From Streptomyces endophytica (GTDB taxonomy: Bacteria; Actinomycetota; Actinomycetes; Streptomycetales; Streptomycetaceae): a DNA stretch of 64,000 nt. Below are positions 34,759-43,289 of this stretch, one piece after another; positions within the stretch are counted from its first letter, which is position 1; each line of letters starts with the position of its first letter. The DNA is taken from positions 4,898,001 through 4,962,000 of the forward strand of contig NZ_CP110636.1 in NCBI RefSeq assembly GCF_026153355.1, written 5' to 3'. Both the position numbers and the translations under genes were made by a program. Under the pieces are notes generated by a model, which saw only the letters and a list, made by a program, of their open reading frames with translations, did no database searches and was not told the DNA's origin.

Positions 34759-35732
34759 TCCTCTTCGGTCTCTTCCTCGTCCTCTTCGGCGGGCTCTTCC
34801 TCGTCCTCCTCCTCCGCTTCGGATTCCTCGCCTTCCTCCCCCTCTTCGCCCTCTTCTTCCTCCGCCGCCTCTTCTTCTCCTTCTTCGCCCTCTTCCTCGC
34901 CTTCCTCGGCGGCTTCGCTCTCCTCTTCCTCGACGGCCTCCTCATGGGTCCGTACGACCTCGCCGTCGCGGATCTCGCCGCGCCAGCCCTCCGGCTCCTC
35001 GTTGGTGAGGGTCACGTAGCGCTGGAAGTGTTTGAAGTCCAGCCGCAGCCGTCGTCCCTGCGCGCGCCAGATGTTTCCGGTCTTCTCGAAGAAGCCCGAG
35101 GCGTAGTACTCGACGACCAGCACGATGCGGGTCAGATTCGGCGCCAGCTCGTGGAAACTCACCGCGCCCCGGGTCGATCCCTTGGCGCCCTCGGAGGTCC
35201 AGACGATCCGGTCGTCCGGTATCTGTTCCTGGACGGTCGCCTTCCAGCCCCGGGTCGACGGCCCGACCTTGGCCTTCCAGTCGCTGGTCGTCTCGTCGTG
35301 CGGCGACACGTTCCGCACGCCCTTGGTGAAGCGGGTGAACTTCTCGTACTGCGTCCAGTGGTCATAGGCGGTACGCACCGGCACACCGACGTCGAGGACC
35401 TCGATGATGTTGGTGACCTTCCGGTCGCCCGAGGCGCGTTTCTTTCCGCCGCCGAAGGCCTCCTTGGCCTTGCCGAGCAGACTGTCCTTGACGCTCTTCG
35501 CCGTTCCGGAGAGCACCGCCTTGGCGGGGGACTTGCCGCCCAGCAGGCCCAGGCCGATCTCCTTGCCCAGGGATCCGCCGTGCTCGGCGACATCGGTGAG
35601 CCGGTCCGTCATGTCCGTCAGCTTGTCGCCGGCCCGTTCGGCGAGGCTCCCCACCCATGCCGTCATGAGGTTGCCGAGCTCGTCACGCACCCGGTCCAGC
35701 CCCGCGTCCACGTCCGTTCCCGTTCGAACCAT
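34755..35732 (-). CDS. SRPBCC-domain protein with polyglutamate tail (GvpZ-like candidate)
   Basis: 325 aa. N-terminal helical part (about 1-100, ending LGKAKEAFGGGKKRASGDRK), an SRPBCC/cyclase-like domain (about 105-245: VTNIIEVLDVGVPVRTAYDH, RIVWTSEGAKGSTRGAVSFH, RIVLVVEYYASGFFEKTGNI), then about 65 residues that are nearly all Glu with a few Ala, Gly and Asp. From memory, S. coelicolor-type gvp clusters carry an SRPBCC gene named gvpZ; here the candidate lies on the opposite strand downstream of the cluster. Middle gene of a coupled three-gene operon. Confidence 0.8.
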   Translation of the reverse strand: MVRTGTDVDAGLDRVRDELGNLMTAWVGSLAERAGDKLTDMTDRLTDVAEHGGSLGKEIGLGLLGGKSPAKAVLSGTAKSVKDSLLGKAKEAFGGGKKRASGDRKVTNIIEVLDVGVPVRTAYDHWTQYEKFTRFTKGVRNVSPHDETTSDWKAKVGPSTRGWKATVQEQIPDDRIVWTSEGAKGSTRGAVSFHELAPNLTRIVLVVEYYASGFFEKTGNIWRAQGRRLRLDFKHFQRYVTLTNEEPEGWRGEIRDGEVVRTHEEAVEEEESEAAEEGEEEGEEGEEEAAEEEEGEEGEEGEESEAEEEDEEEPAEEDEEETEEE

Positions 35733-35738
35733 GACCGG

Positions 35739-36437
35739 TCACCTCCCGCCTCTGCCGCGCGACGCGGTCTTCTTGGCGGCGCTCTTCTTCGCCGGAGCCT
35801 TCTTGGCCGCCTTGGCGGTCTTCTTTCCCGCCGGGGCCTTCTTGGCGGCAGCCTTCTTTGCCGGGGCCTTTTTGGCGGCTTTCTTGGCGGCGGTCTTCTT
35901 CGCCGGGGCCCTCTTGGGCGGAGACTTCTTCGCCGGGGCCCGTTCCGCGCGCGCTCCGCCGCGGGGCCGCTCCTCCTCTTCCTCTTCTTCCTCCTCCGGC
36001 TCCTCTTCCTCGTCCTCGTACTCGCCCTCTTCCTCCCCTTCCTCGGGTTCCTCCTCCTCTTCTTCCTCGTCGGAGGGCTCCTCCTCGTACTCCTCCTCTT
36101 CCTCGTCCTCGTACTCCTCAGGACCGAGCTGGAGGCGGCGGGTCCGGTCCTGCAGCGTCTCGGCGAGCGAGGTCAGCTGGCGGGTGGTGGCGGCCGCCAG
36201 GGCCTTGCGGCCGGCGCCCATCACCTCACCGCGGAGCTGGTCGCCCAGTTCCGCGACCTGGGGTATCTCCCCGAGCCTGCGGACGCTGTCCGACACCAGC
36301 TGACGTGGGTCGAGACCGGATTGGCGCCCGGCGAGATAGGACGCCGCCGTGAGGGCGAGCCGGCCCTTCTTGGTACGGCCCAGCACATAGCCGCCGGCCA
36401 TGGCGGCGGCGAGCATGATCTTCGTTCTCTCGTTCAT
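35739..36437 (-). CDS. membrane-anchored protein with acidic block and histone-H1-like tail (GvpY-like candidate)
   Basis: 232 aa in three parts. Residues 1-100 carry an N-terminal hydrophobic helix (KIMLAAAMAGGYVLGRTKKG) and helices such as VSDSVRRLGEIPQVAELGDQ. About 50 residues of Glu/Asp follow. The last 75 are Lys/Ala/Pro-rich in the histone H1 style (AKKAPAKKAAAKKAPAGKK). Oppositely charged blocks in one chain, next to a polyglutamate partner, suggest electrostatic assembly. It is first in the operon with the SRPBCC and Rieske genes (six-base gap). The name GvpY is a recollection from gvp cluster literature and unproven here. Confidence 0.72.
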   Translation of the reverse strand: MNERTKIMLAAAMAGGYVLGRTKKGRLALTAASYLAGRQSGLDPRQLVSDSVRRLGEIPQVAELGDQLRGEVMGAGRKALAAATTRQLTSLAETLQDRTRRLQLGPEEYEDEEEEEYEEEPSDEEEEEEEPEEGEEEGEYEDEEEEPEEEEEEEEERPRGGARAERAPAKKSPPKRAPAKKTAAKKAAKKAPAKKAAAKKAPAGKKTAKAAKKAPAKKSAAKKTASRGRGGR

Positions 36438-36754
36438 GGACGTGTCACCTTTTCCTGGGCAGCCGGCCGATCGGCGCCATATCTCCAGAGTGATCCCTGT
36501 GGTGACCTGCGCATCTCGGGCGCCTCTCGCGGATGCGGGGCGCGGTCGCGCCCCGTGGGCAGGCCGGGACGGCGGGTTCGCTCGCCGTTACGGGCGGCCC
36601 GTTCTACGGGTTACCGGCGGTCCGGAAGAAAAACACGCGGGGCGGTCAAAGTGGCGTCGATGCGGTCAAAAAGCGGTCAAAAAGCCGCAGGGTGTCCGTC
36701 CTGCCGCCGGCCGGCACGTATGCGGACGGAAGAGGACGGTCCTAGGCTCGGAAT
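36438..36754. other. 317-base divergent gap with three GCGGTCAAA direct repeats
   Basis: No gene seen. GCGGTCAAA occurs at 36642-36650, 36662-36670 and 36673-36681. The A-rich stretch around them contrasts with the GC-rich flanks. It holds the promoters of the minus-strand operon and the plus-strand hydrolase; the repeats lie 74-113 bases upstream of the latter. Confidence 0.55.
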
Positions 36755-38477
36755 ATGCCGGGATCACGCCGTGCCCCGCCTCGTGCGGGAGCAGACCGTG
36801 TGGGAGCCGGGGGAGCGCGGCGTGCCCGCCGGTGGGCGGCCGCGGCCCGGCTGCCGGCCGTGGCGGCGGTGGTGGCCCTGCTCGGCGTGCCGGCCGGCAC
36901 GCCCGCCGCCCTGGCGGGAACTCCCGTGCCGGCGGCCGCCGCTGACCCGTCCCCCGGCCCGGGCCGGCGGGCTTCTACCAGCAGCGGCTCTCCTGGGCGC
37001 GGTGCGGCCCGGACGTCCAGAAGAGCGCCCGCAGCCAGGGTGACACCGCGCCGCCGGGCTTCGCCGACCGGCTGGAGTGCGCGCGGCTGACCGTACCGCG
37101 GGACTACGACCACCCCGACCGGACCGCACTGCGGGTCCAGCTGATCCGGCTGCGAGCCACCGGGCCCGGCAAGCGGCTCGGCTCCCTCGTGCTCAACCCC
37201 GGCGGCCCGGGTGCTTCCGGCGTCGACTACCTGATCGGCAGCGGCAGCGCCTTCGCGCGCCCGAACCAGCGCTACGACCTCGTCGGCTTCGATCCGCGCG
37301 GCACCGGCCGCACCGAACCCGTCTCCTGCGGCAGCCGGCTCGCCCCGCCGCCCGGCAACGCCGCCGACGACACCCTCGCGGCGAAGGAGAAGCGCATCAA
37401 CGAGGCGTGCGGGCGGTACTCCGGCGGGCTGCTGCCCTGGGTCGGCACCACGGAGGTCGCCCGGGACATGGACGTGCTGCGCGCCGCGGTCCACGACGAC
37501 AAGCTCAACTACCTGGGGTTCTCCTACGGCACCAAGCTCGGCGCGGTCTACGCCCATGAATTCCCGGACAAGGTCGGCCGGATGGTGCTGGACGGCGTCG
37601 AGGACCCCACCAAGAACACCTGGCAGACCGCGCTCGCCCAGGCCCGCGGCTTCCAGCGGGCACTGGACGACTTCACCGCCGACTGCGTCCGTGCCACGGA
37701 CTGCCCGCTCGGTACGGACGACGGCCGGGCGCAGGACCAACTGCTCCGCTGGTACCGGCAGTTGACCGATACGCCGCTGACGGTGCGGGGCGTGCGGTGG
37801 ACGAGACCACCTATGTCTACGCGCTGCGCGAGGCCCTCTACAGCCGCAGCGACTGGCCGGCCCTGCGGCAGGCCCTGGCCCAGCTGCGGCGCGGCGACGG
37901 CGCGGGCATCCTCCGGCTCAGTGACAGCGGCGGCAGCCTGGCCCCCGAGAGCGGCAGGGCTCCCCACGGCGAGCAGGCCCGCGGCGGCACGGCTGTTGCT
38001 GTACCGCCGCGGGCCGGAATCCCGCCGCGGCGGACCGGGCAGGACGACGAACTGCCGCCGCAGGACCAGCTGGCCCTGCGCGCGATCTCCTGCCGGGACA
38101 CCTCGGAGCGCTACGGCGCCGCCGACTACCCCCGGGCGGAGCGCGAACTCACCCGGGCCTCACCGCTGTTCGGGCCGGACATCGCCCCGACCCTGCTGGA
38201 CTGCTACGCGTGGCCGACCGCGGGCGACGACTCCTCCCGCGACGTCGCGGCGCCGGACGCGCCGCCGATGCTGCTCGTCGCCACCACCAACGATCCGGCG
38301 ACCCCTTACCAGGGCGCCTTCAACATGGCCCGGGCGCTGGGCAATTCCAGCGTCGTGCTGACCTTCCGCGGGGAAGGGCACGCCGCCTACGCCACCGGCG
38401 ACACCTGCGTCCAGGACCACGTCGACCGGTTCCTGATGGACGGCGTGCTGCCCGAGCCGGACACCAGCTGCGGCTGA
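36755..38477 (+). CDS. secreted tripeptidyl-aminopeptidase-type alpha/beta hydrolase (frameshifted)
   Basis: About 570 aa, peptidase family S33 (Streptomyces TAP type), which removes N-terminal tripeptides outside the cell. Twin-Arg-rich signal region (RRARRWAAAARLPAVAAVVA, AlaXAla near AAAADPSP). Then CARLTVPRDYDHPD, oxyanion NPGGPGASG, nucleophile LGFSYGTKLG, acid Asp in ATTNDPATPY, and His in GEGHAAY, followed by a TAP C-terminal CVQDHVDRFL. The frame is short by one base near 36955-36965 and near 37790-37800. The stretch 37930-38040 reads oddly (HGEQARGGTAVAVPPRAG) and may hold a further pair of slips. Confidence 0.83.
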
Positions 38478-38505
38478 GCGGTCCGGTGGACGGCGGTCCG
38501 GTGGA

Positions 38506-38736
38506 CTACCTCCGGTAGTAACGGTTGTCCTCGACGTCGACCACGGGAGCGCCGGGGGAGGGCGGCTGGGTGCGCCGCCGCTTGAGGATGCTCACGTACG
38601 TCGCGAGCCCGATGATGCCGACGATCATCATGATGATGCCGACGAGGTCGAGATTGATCCCGGCCATGTGCCAGTCGGTGGCGAACGTGAGGATCGCCCC
38701 CACGGCCAGCAGACCGATGCACCCGCCGATACCCAT
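38506..38736 (-). CDS. small two-helix membrane protein (DUF6458-like)
   Basis: 76 aa. Starts MGIGGCIGLLAVGAILTFAT, then DWHMAGINLDLVGIIMMIVG, a DUF6458-type pattern of two membrane helices with a short cytoplasmic tail ending NRYYRR. The ATG at 38736 has GGAGG eight bases upstream; an ATG five codons earlier is less likely. Function unknown. GGGTAC, the SigB-type -10, occurs on its strand at 38787-38792 but without a good -35. Confidence 0.82.
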   Translation of the reverse strand: MGIGGCIGLLAVGAILTFATDWHMAGINLDLVGIIMMIVGIIGLATYVSILKRRRTQPPSPGAPVVDVEDNRYYRR

Positions 38737-38873
38737 GGTGTGTGCCTCCATAACTGGTGTGACGGTCAGGTCTGTTGAGAATGCGGGTACCCGGCGGCGG
38801 GGGCCTTATGTCCGTGCCACGGCTGACGTCCGGCGCGAGGCGCGTCAGGGAGGGGCCGGAGCCGGCCGGGTGG

Positions 38874-39869
38874 TCAGCCGGCGCGCCGGCCGCCGCGGCC
38901 CGCGGTCTTCTTCGCCGCGGCCGGTTTCTTCGCGGCGGTCTTCTTCGTGCCCGCCGTCGTGCCGGCGGTCTTCTTCGCGCCCGCCGTCTTGGAGGCCGTC
39001 TTCTTCGCGGCGGTCTTCCGCCCCGCGGTCTTCTTCGCGGTCGCGGCCGGGCCGGTCTCCTCGTCCTCGCCGCGCGACCGCTTCGCCGCCCGGACACTGT
39101 CCTGCAGCGCCGCCATCAGGTCCATCACCTGTCCGGCCGGGGGCTCCTCGCCGGTCTCGAACTCCGGCTCGCGGTCGGCCAGTTTCGCCGCCACCAGCTC
39201 TTCGAGCGCCTCCCGGTAGTGGTCGTGCACGTCCTCCTCGGACAGTCCCCCGAAGGAGTCCATCAGCGCCTCGGCGGCCGCCACCTCATTGGAGTGCACC
39301 GGCGCCTCGCGCTCGGGCAGCACCCCCTGCAACGGGCGGATCTGGTGCGGCCAGAGGAGTTGCTGCATCACGAGGACGTCGCCCATCGGCCGGATCATCG
39401 CCAGCGTCTCCCGGCCGTGCAGGGCGATCTTCCCCAGGCCGACCCGCTGGTGCCGTTCCATCGCCTCGCGCAGCAGCACGTACGGCTTGGCCGCGGCCGG
39501 GCCGTCGATGCCCAGGTAGTAGCCCTTGCCCAGCTGCAGTGGGTCGATGTCACCGCCGGCGACGAAGGCGAGGATGGTCAGTGTCCTGGCGGTCGGCAGC
39601 GGGAGGGCCTCCAGGTCCTCGTCGCTGAGCGGGACGACCGTCTCGCCGCCACCGGGCCGGTAGCCGCGGCCGATCTCGTCGGGGGAGACCTCGGCGCCCT
39701 CCAGGGAGCACACCGGCTGGTTGCGCACTCGCCCGCCGTCCTTGGTGTGGATGCGGACGAAGCTGACCGACGCGGAGCTCTCCGTGGCGTTGTACGCGGC
39801 GACCGGGATCGTGACCAGGCCGAAGCTGATGGCGAACTTCGCCGTGGGACGCATGGGGGCCGCCTTCAT
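38874..39869 (-). CDS. ku: Ku homodimer, non-homologous end-joining protein
   Basis: About 331 aa. Binds DNA double-strand ends and recruits LigD. Ku core: AKFAISFGLVTIPVAAYNAT, then VSFVRIHTKDGGRVRNQPVC, LPLPTARTLTILAFVAGGDI, and ALHGRETLAMIRP. The C-terminal 60 residues are Lys/Ala/Thr-rich (TAAKKTASKTAGAKKTAGTT), a DNA-binding tail as in long actinobacterial Ku. Several Met codons precede the core (39914, 39887, 39869 and 39854); I take 39869. The LigD polymerase gene is 1.1 kb away. Confidence 0.9.
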   Translation of the reverse strand: MKAAPMRPTAKFAISFGLVTIPVAAYNATESSASVSFVRIHTKDGGRVRNQPVCSLEGAEVSPDEIGRGYRPGGGETVVPLSDEDLEALPLPTARTLTILAFVAGGDIDPLQLGKGYYLGIDGPAAAKPYVLLREAMERHQRVGLGKIALHGRETLAMIRPMGDVLVMQQLLWPHQIRPLQGVLPEREAPVHSNEVAAAEALMDSFGGLSEEDVHDHYREALEELVAAKLADREPEFETGEEPPAGQVMDLMAALQDSVRAAKRSRGEDEETGPAATAKKTAGRKTAAKKTASKTAGAKKTAGTTAGTKKTAAKKPAAAKKTAGRGGRRAG

Positions 39870-39961
39870 CGGTGCGTTCGGCTCCATGCTAAGCGGGCCG
39901 GGCGAACCGTACATCCCGGTGCATACCGGGCATGGCCCGATCGGGTCGGAGGGCGGTCCCG

Positions 39962-39986
39962 GGGGCCGCCGGATCCCGGCGGCCCC
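39962..39986 (-). terminator. terminator hairpin after the DUF7144-like gene
   Basis: Perfect 11-base stem GGGGCCGCCGG / CCGGCGGCCCC with loop ATC, 15 bases after the minus-strand stop at 40001 and before the Ku gene. Confidence 0.7.
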
Positions 39987-40000
39987 TGGGTCGGGTCAGG

Positions 40001-40398
40001 TCACGTCACGGGGTGCCGGTGGTCTCCCGCGCAGAGCGCCCAGATGATGAAGATGTCGATGGCGACCAGCGTCAGGGCCCAGAACGGGTAGTACGGGATC
40101 CACAGGAAGTTCGCGAGTGCGCCGAGACCGGCGAGGATGACACCGAGGACGCGTGCCCAGGTCGCCCCGCTGGCGATCAGGGCGACGCCCGCGGCCAGGA
40201 TCACGATGCCCAGGATGAGGTGGATCCATCCCCAGCCCGCGAGGCTGAACGAGAACACGTAGTTCCGTGTCGTCAGAATGACGGTGTCCTTCGCGATGGC
40301 GGAGATGCCCTCCAGGAGGGTCATCGCGCCACCGAAAATCATCAGGACGCCCGCGAAGGCCGTCCATCCCCGACAATGGTGGGTTTCTGCGTGGCCAT
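40001..40398 (-). CDS. four-helix membrane protein (DUF7144-like), probable early frameshift
   Basis: About 132 aa with four hydrophobic helices (WTAFAGVLMIFGGAMTLLEG, WGWIHLILGIVILAAGVALI, WARVLGVILAGLGALANFLW, FWALTLVAIDIFIIWALCAG). The ATG at 40398 (MATQKPTIVG) has GAGGAG seven bases upstream and matches the usual start of this family as I recall it, but joining it to the core needs one base change in the C4 run near 40367-40370. Alternatively a GTG at 40405 reads through unbroken but without a spaced ribosome site. Function unknown. Confidence 0.75.
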
Positions 40399-40537
40399 GG
40401 CTCACTCCTCACATGAGAAACCTGGCCGGCCGCCGGCGCGATCCCGACGGTGGTCATGTGGTCATGCGCTGTTTCCACGTTTCCACAGGGACCGGCCGGC
40501 CGCATGTCAAGGGTGAGGAGCCCGCATTGAGGGGGGA

Positions 40538-40846
40538 TCAGCGCCGGCCGCCCCCGGGGCGCGGCGCCGTGGCCGCCTCCGCGGTGCCCGGCGCGGGCAG
40601 CGGATCGGGCGCGGGGCCCGGCTCCGGTCCCGGCGTGGGCGGTGCCGGATGCGGCGGGATCGGATCCGGCTCGGGTGCCGGTACCGGTGGTGGCACCGGA
40701 TCCGGTCCGGGGGCGGGGACCGGGCCGGGGCGCGGACCTGGCGTGGGTCCGGGTGGTCCGGGCCCCGGGCCCGGCGTCGGTGGTACGGGGTCGCGCGCTG
40801 CGCGCCCCCACTGGCGGCATGGTGCGTCCGGTACGAGATCCGGCAC
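40538..40846 (-). CDS. proline-rich low-complexity small protein
   Basis: 102 aa from the GTG at 40846, chosen because GGAGG lies four bases upstream. Over half is Pro with Gly, Ala, Asp and Glu in PGPxPxP steps (PTPGPGPGPPGPTPGP; PAPEPDPIPPHPAPP). No membrane segment or signal peptide. An unstructured, perhaps surface or scaffold, protein. The opposite strand reads Gly/Ser repeats and lacks a ribosome site. A second protein of this kind sits at 51.4-51.6 kb. Confidence 0.5.
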   Translation of the reverse strand: MPDLVPDAPCRQWGRAARDPVPPTPGPGPGPPGPTPGPRPGPVPAPGPDPVPPPVPAPEPDPIPPHPAPPTPGPEPGPAPDPLPAPGTAEAATAPRPGGGRR

Positions 40847-40973
40847 GAGACCTCCTTCGCTTCGGCCCCACGGGCGATCGGTGCCCCATTGAGGCCCCTG
40901 GGGCACACCACCCTTGTTGCCGTTTTCGTGCCCGGCATGCGACGTGGCGGGCGGTCACCACCCGGACGCCGGA

Positions 40974-40998
40974 GCGTACGGCGGCCCGCAGCGGGTAC
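40974..40998 (+). promoter_or_regulatory. SigB-type promoter candidate for the LigD polymerase gene
   Basis: GCGT, 15 bases, GGGTAC: an exact match to the S. coelicolor SigB pattern GNNT-N14-16-GGGTA(C/T). The ATG at 41009 is only ten bases beyond, so the message would be nearly leaderless. Confidence 0.5.
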
Positions 40999-41008
40999 CC
41001 CCGCCCGC

Positions 41009-41998
41009 ATGGAGGCCACCGACAGGGACACGGATACCGGCGCGACCAGGACCGGCCGGGGCGGCGCCGCCGGGAAGGCCCGCAAGGGCGGTACGCACAC
41101 GCTGCGGGCGGGCGGCCGGACCGTGGAGGTGCACCGCCCCGACAAGGTGCTGTTCCCGGACGACGGGCTGACCAAGGCCGATGTCGTCGACTACTACCGC
41201 CAGGTGGCCGCGGCCATGGTCCCGCACCTCCGGGACCGCCCGCTGATGCTGGAACGGCTCCCGGAAGGGCTGGAGGGGCTGCACTTCATGCAGAAGGAGA
41301 CCCCGGACCACTACCCCGACTGGATCCGCCGCGAGGAGGTCGCCAAGGAGGGCGGCACCGTCACCCACCCCGTCTGCGACGACAAGGCCACCCTCCTCTA
41401 CCTCGCCGACCAGGCCTGCCTCACGCTGCACCGCTGGCTGTCCCGGACCGGCCGGCCCCACCACCCGGACCGGCTGGTGTTCGACCTCGACCCGCCGGGC
41501 TCCGGCTTCGAGCCCGTACGGGAGGCCGCGCGGCAACTCGTCGGGCTGCTGGACGAACTCGGGCTGCCGACCCTGCTGATGACCACCGGTTCGCGCGGAC
41601 TGCACGTCATCGTCCCGCTGGACGGCCGCGCCGACTTCGACACCGTGCGCGGCTTCGCCCAGGACGTGGCGGAGGTGCTGGCCGGACGCCATCCGGACCG
41701 GCTCACCACGGCCGTGCGCAAGAAGGCCCGCGGCGACCGGCTCTACCTGGACGTCCAGCGCAACGCCTACGCACAGACGGCCGTCGCCCCCTGGTCGCTA
41801 CGGGCCAGGTCCGGCGCCCCGGCCGCCGTGCCGATCCGCCACGAGCAGCTCGACGACCCCGAACTGACCGCGCGCAGCTGGTCGTTGAAGGACATGGCGG
41901 GGGTCGTGGAGCAGGCGCGGGCCCGGCCGTGGTCGGCGGTGCCGGCCCGCGGGCGGTCGCTGCGCACCGCCCGCAAGCGGCTCGACGCCCTGCGCTGA
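41009..41998 (+). CDS. LigD-type NHEJ polymerase (primase-polymerase domain)
   Basis: 329 aa, intact. Stand-alone polymerase domain of LigD that fills gaps during end joining with Ku. VEVHRPDKVLFPDDGLTKAD starts the domain. Metal-binding Asp residues are in LVFDLDPPGSG, and the catalytic His region in TTGSRGLHVIVPL. RKKARGDRLYLDVQRNAYAQ and APWSLRARSGAPAAVPIRHE follow as usual. No ligase or nuclease domain is fused, so a separate ligase is needed. The start at 41009 is near the family's normal N-terminus. Confidence 0.9.
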   Translation: MEATDRDTDTGATRTGRGGAAGKARKGGTHTLRAGGRTVEVHRPDKVLFPDDGLTKADVVDYYRQVAAAMVPHLRDRPLMLERLPEGLEGLHFMQKETPDHYPDWIRREEVAKEGGTVTHPVCDDKATLLYLADQACLTLHRWLSRTGRPHHPDRLVFDLDPPGSGFEPVREAARQLVGLLDELGLPTLLMTTGSRGLHVIVPLDGRADFDTVRGFAQDVAEVLAGRHPDRLTTAVRKKARGDRLYLDVQRNAYAQTAVAPWSLRARSGAPAAVPIRHEQLDDPELTARSWSLKDMAGVVEQARARPWSAVPARGRSLRTARKRLDALR

Positions 41999-42014
41999 GG
42001 GGCCGTCGGCCCGG

Positions 42015-43136
42015 TCAGTCCGCCGGCGGCCCGCCGTCCGGCGCGTGCGGCACGGCGGGCCCTCCTTCGGCGTCTCGTCGCGCCCCGTGCCGTTCGCGGT
42101 CGGCGACCACCGCCTCGTCGAGCAACTCGCGCTCCCGGCGGGCCCGTTCCCGGTCCCCGGCCGAGGCCTCCGTGACGTCCAGGAAGATCTGGTCGGCGAC
42201 CGGCCAGCGGCGCCGGATCTCCGTCTTCACCCGGACCAGCACCTCCTCGACCTCCTCGCTGTCCAGCCCGCCGACGAGGTCGATCCGGGCCGCGATCAGC
42301 GTCGACCGGGTGCCCAGCCGCATGGTCAGCAGCGTCGTCACCGCGTCGATCTCCGGCTGCCGGTCCAGGAACCGCGCGATCGCCTGGCGCAGCGCCGGGT
42401 CGGCGGCCTCACCGATGATCCGGCCGCGGGACTCCTTGGCGAGCTGGTAGGCGACGTACATCAGCAGCGCCCCGATGACCAGCGACGCCCAGCCCTCCCA
42501 CGCCACCTCGCCGGTGAGCAGGTGCAGCCCCACCCCGGCCATCGCGACTACCACGCCGAAGCAGGCGGTGGCGTCCTCGGCCAGCACCGTCCGCAACGCC
42601 GGGTCGTCGCCCGCGCGGATGGCGCCCAGCATGGTCCGGCCGCTCTGCCGCGCCTGGCCGCGGACCTGCGCCAGCGCGCGCAGCAGCGACGAGCCCTCGG
42701 CGAGCAGCGCGACCAGCAGGACGACCAGCCCGACCGTGTAGCCCGTACGGCTCTCCGCACCGCCCGAGCGCAGCGCCTCGACGCCCTGGAAGAACGAGAA
42801 GCAGCCGCCCATGACGAAGATGCCGACCGCGGCGAGCAGGGACCAGAAGTACCGTTCCTTGCCGTAGCCGAACGGGTGCCGGGAGTCCGGCGCGCGGGTG
42901 CTGCGCTTGAGGGAGGCGAGCAGGAAGAGCTCGTTGAGGCTGTCGGCGACCGAGTGCGCCGCCTCGGAGAGCAGCGCGGGCGAGCCGGCGATCAGCCCGC
43001 CGACCACCTTGGCCACGGCGATCACCAGGTTCGCGCCGAGCGCCACGAACACGGTGACCGCGGTCCTGGCGTCCGCCCCGTCCTGCGACCCGTTGTGCCT
43101 CTGGTCCTGCGTCTCGTCCTGAGTCCCGTTCGACAC
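42015..43136 (-). CDS. cation diffusion facilitator transporter
   Basis: 373 aa. Six membrane helices: VFVALGANLVIAVAKVVGGL, the metal site in LLSEAAHSVADSLNELFLLA, FWSLLAAVGIFVMGGCFSFF, VGLVVLLVALLAEGSSLLRA, DATACFGVVVAMAGVGLHLL and WASLVIGALLMYVAYQLAKE. A cytoplasmic ferredoxin-like domain (IDAVTTLLTMRLGTRSTLIA) and a charged tail follow. The second intramembrane site has Asp but no His. Likely exports Zn2+ or another divalent cation. Of two adjacent GTG codons, the second (43136) is better spaced from GGAGG. Confidence 0.88.
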   Translation of the reverse strand: MSNGTQDETQDQRHNGSQDGADARTAVTVFVALGANLVIAVAKVVGGLIAGSPALLSEAAHSVADSLNELFLLASLKRSTRAPDSRHPFGYGKERYFWSLLAAVGIFVMGGCFSFFQGVEALRSGGAESRTGYTVGLVVLLVALLAEGSSLLRALAQVRGQARQSGRTMLGAIRAGDDPALRTVLAEDATACFGVVVAMAGVGLHLLTGEVAWEGWASLVIGALLMYVAYQLAKESRGRIIGEAADPALRQAIARFLDRQPEIDAVTTLLTMRLGTRSTLIAARIDLVGGLDSEEVEEVLVRVKTEIRRRWPVADQIFLDVTEASAGDRERARRERELLDEAVVADRERHGARRDAEGGPAVPHAPDGGPPAD

Positions 43137-43289
43137 CACGTGCCTCCGGTGGTCGGTCGGCCGGCCGACGCGAAGCGTAGCCGCCCGCGGCCCGGCGCGC
43201 ACCCGGGCCCACCGGTTGGTTCCGGCCCGGCGGAGGGGGCAGCCTGGAAGCGGCGGAGACCCCCGACCCCGACGACCGAGGAGCCGGCC

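Noticed and set aside
35739..36437. Plus-strand Ser-rich frames opposite the H1-like/acidic protein
   Set aside because: Long Ser and Leu runs are the mirror of Glu and Lys codons on the other strand; no motifs.
38478..38515. Repeated CGGTCCGGTGGAC between the TAP-type hydrolase and the small membrane protein
   Set aside because: Two short GC-rich copies across a gene end, with no symmetry or context to support a function.
40278..40892. Plus-strand Gly/Ser-rich frame opposite the Pro-rich gene
   Set aside because: No ribosome site and it crosses the DUF7144-like gene antisense; the minus-strand reading has GGAGG before its start.
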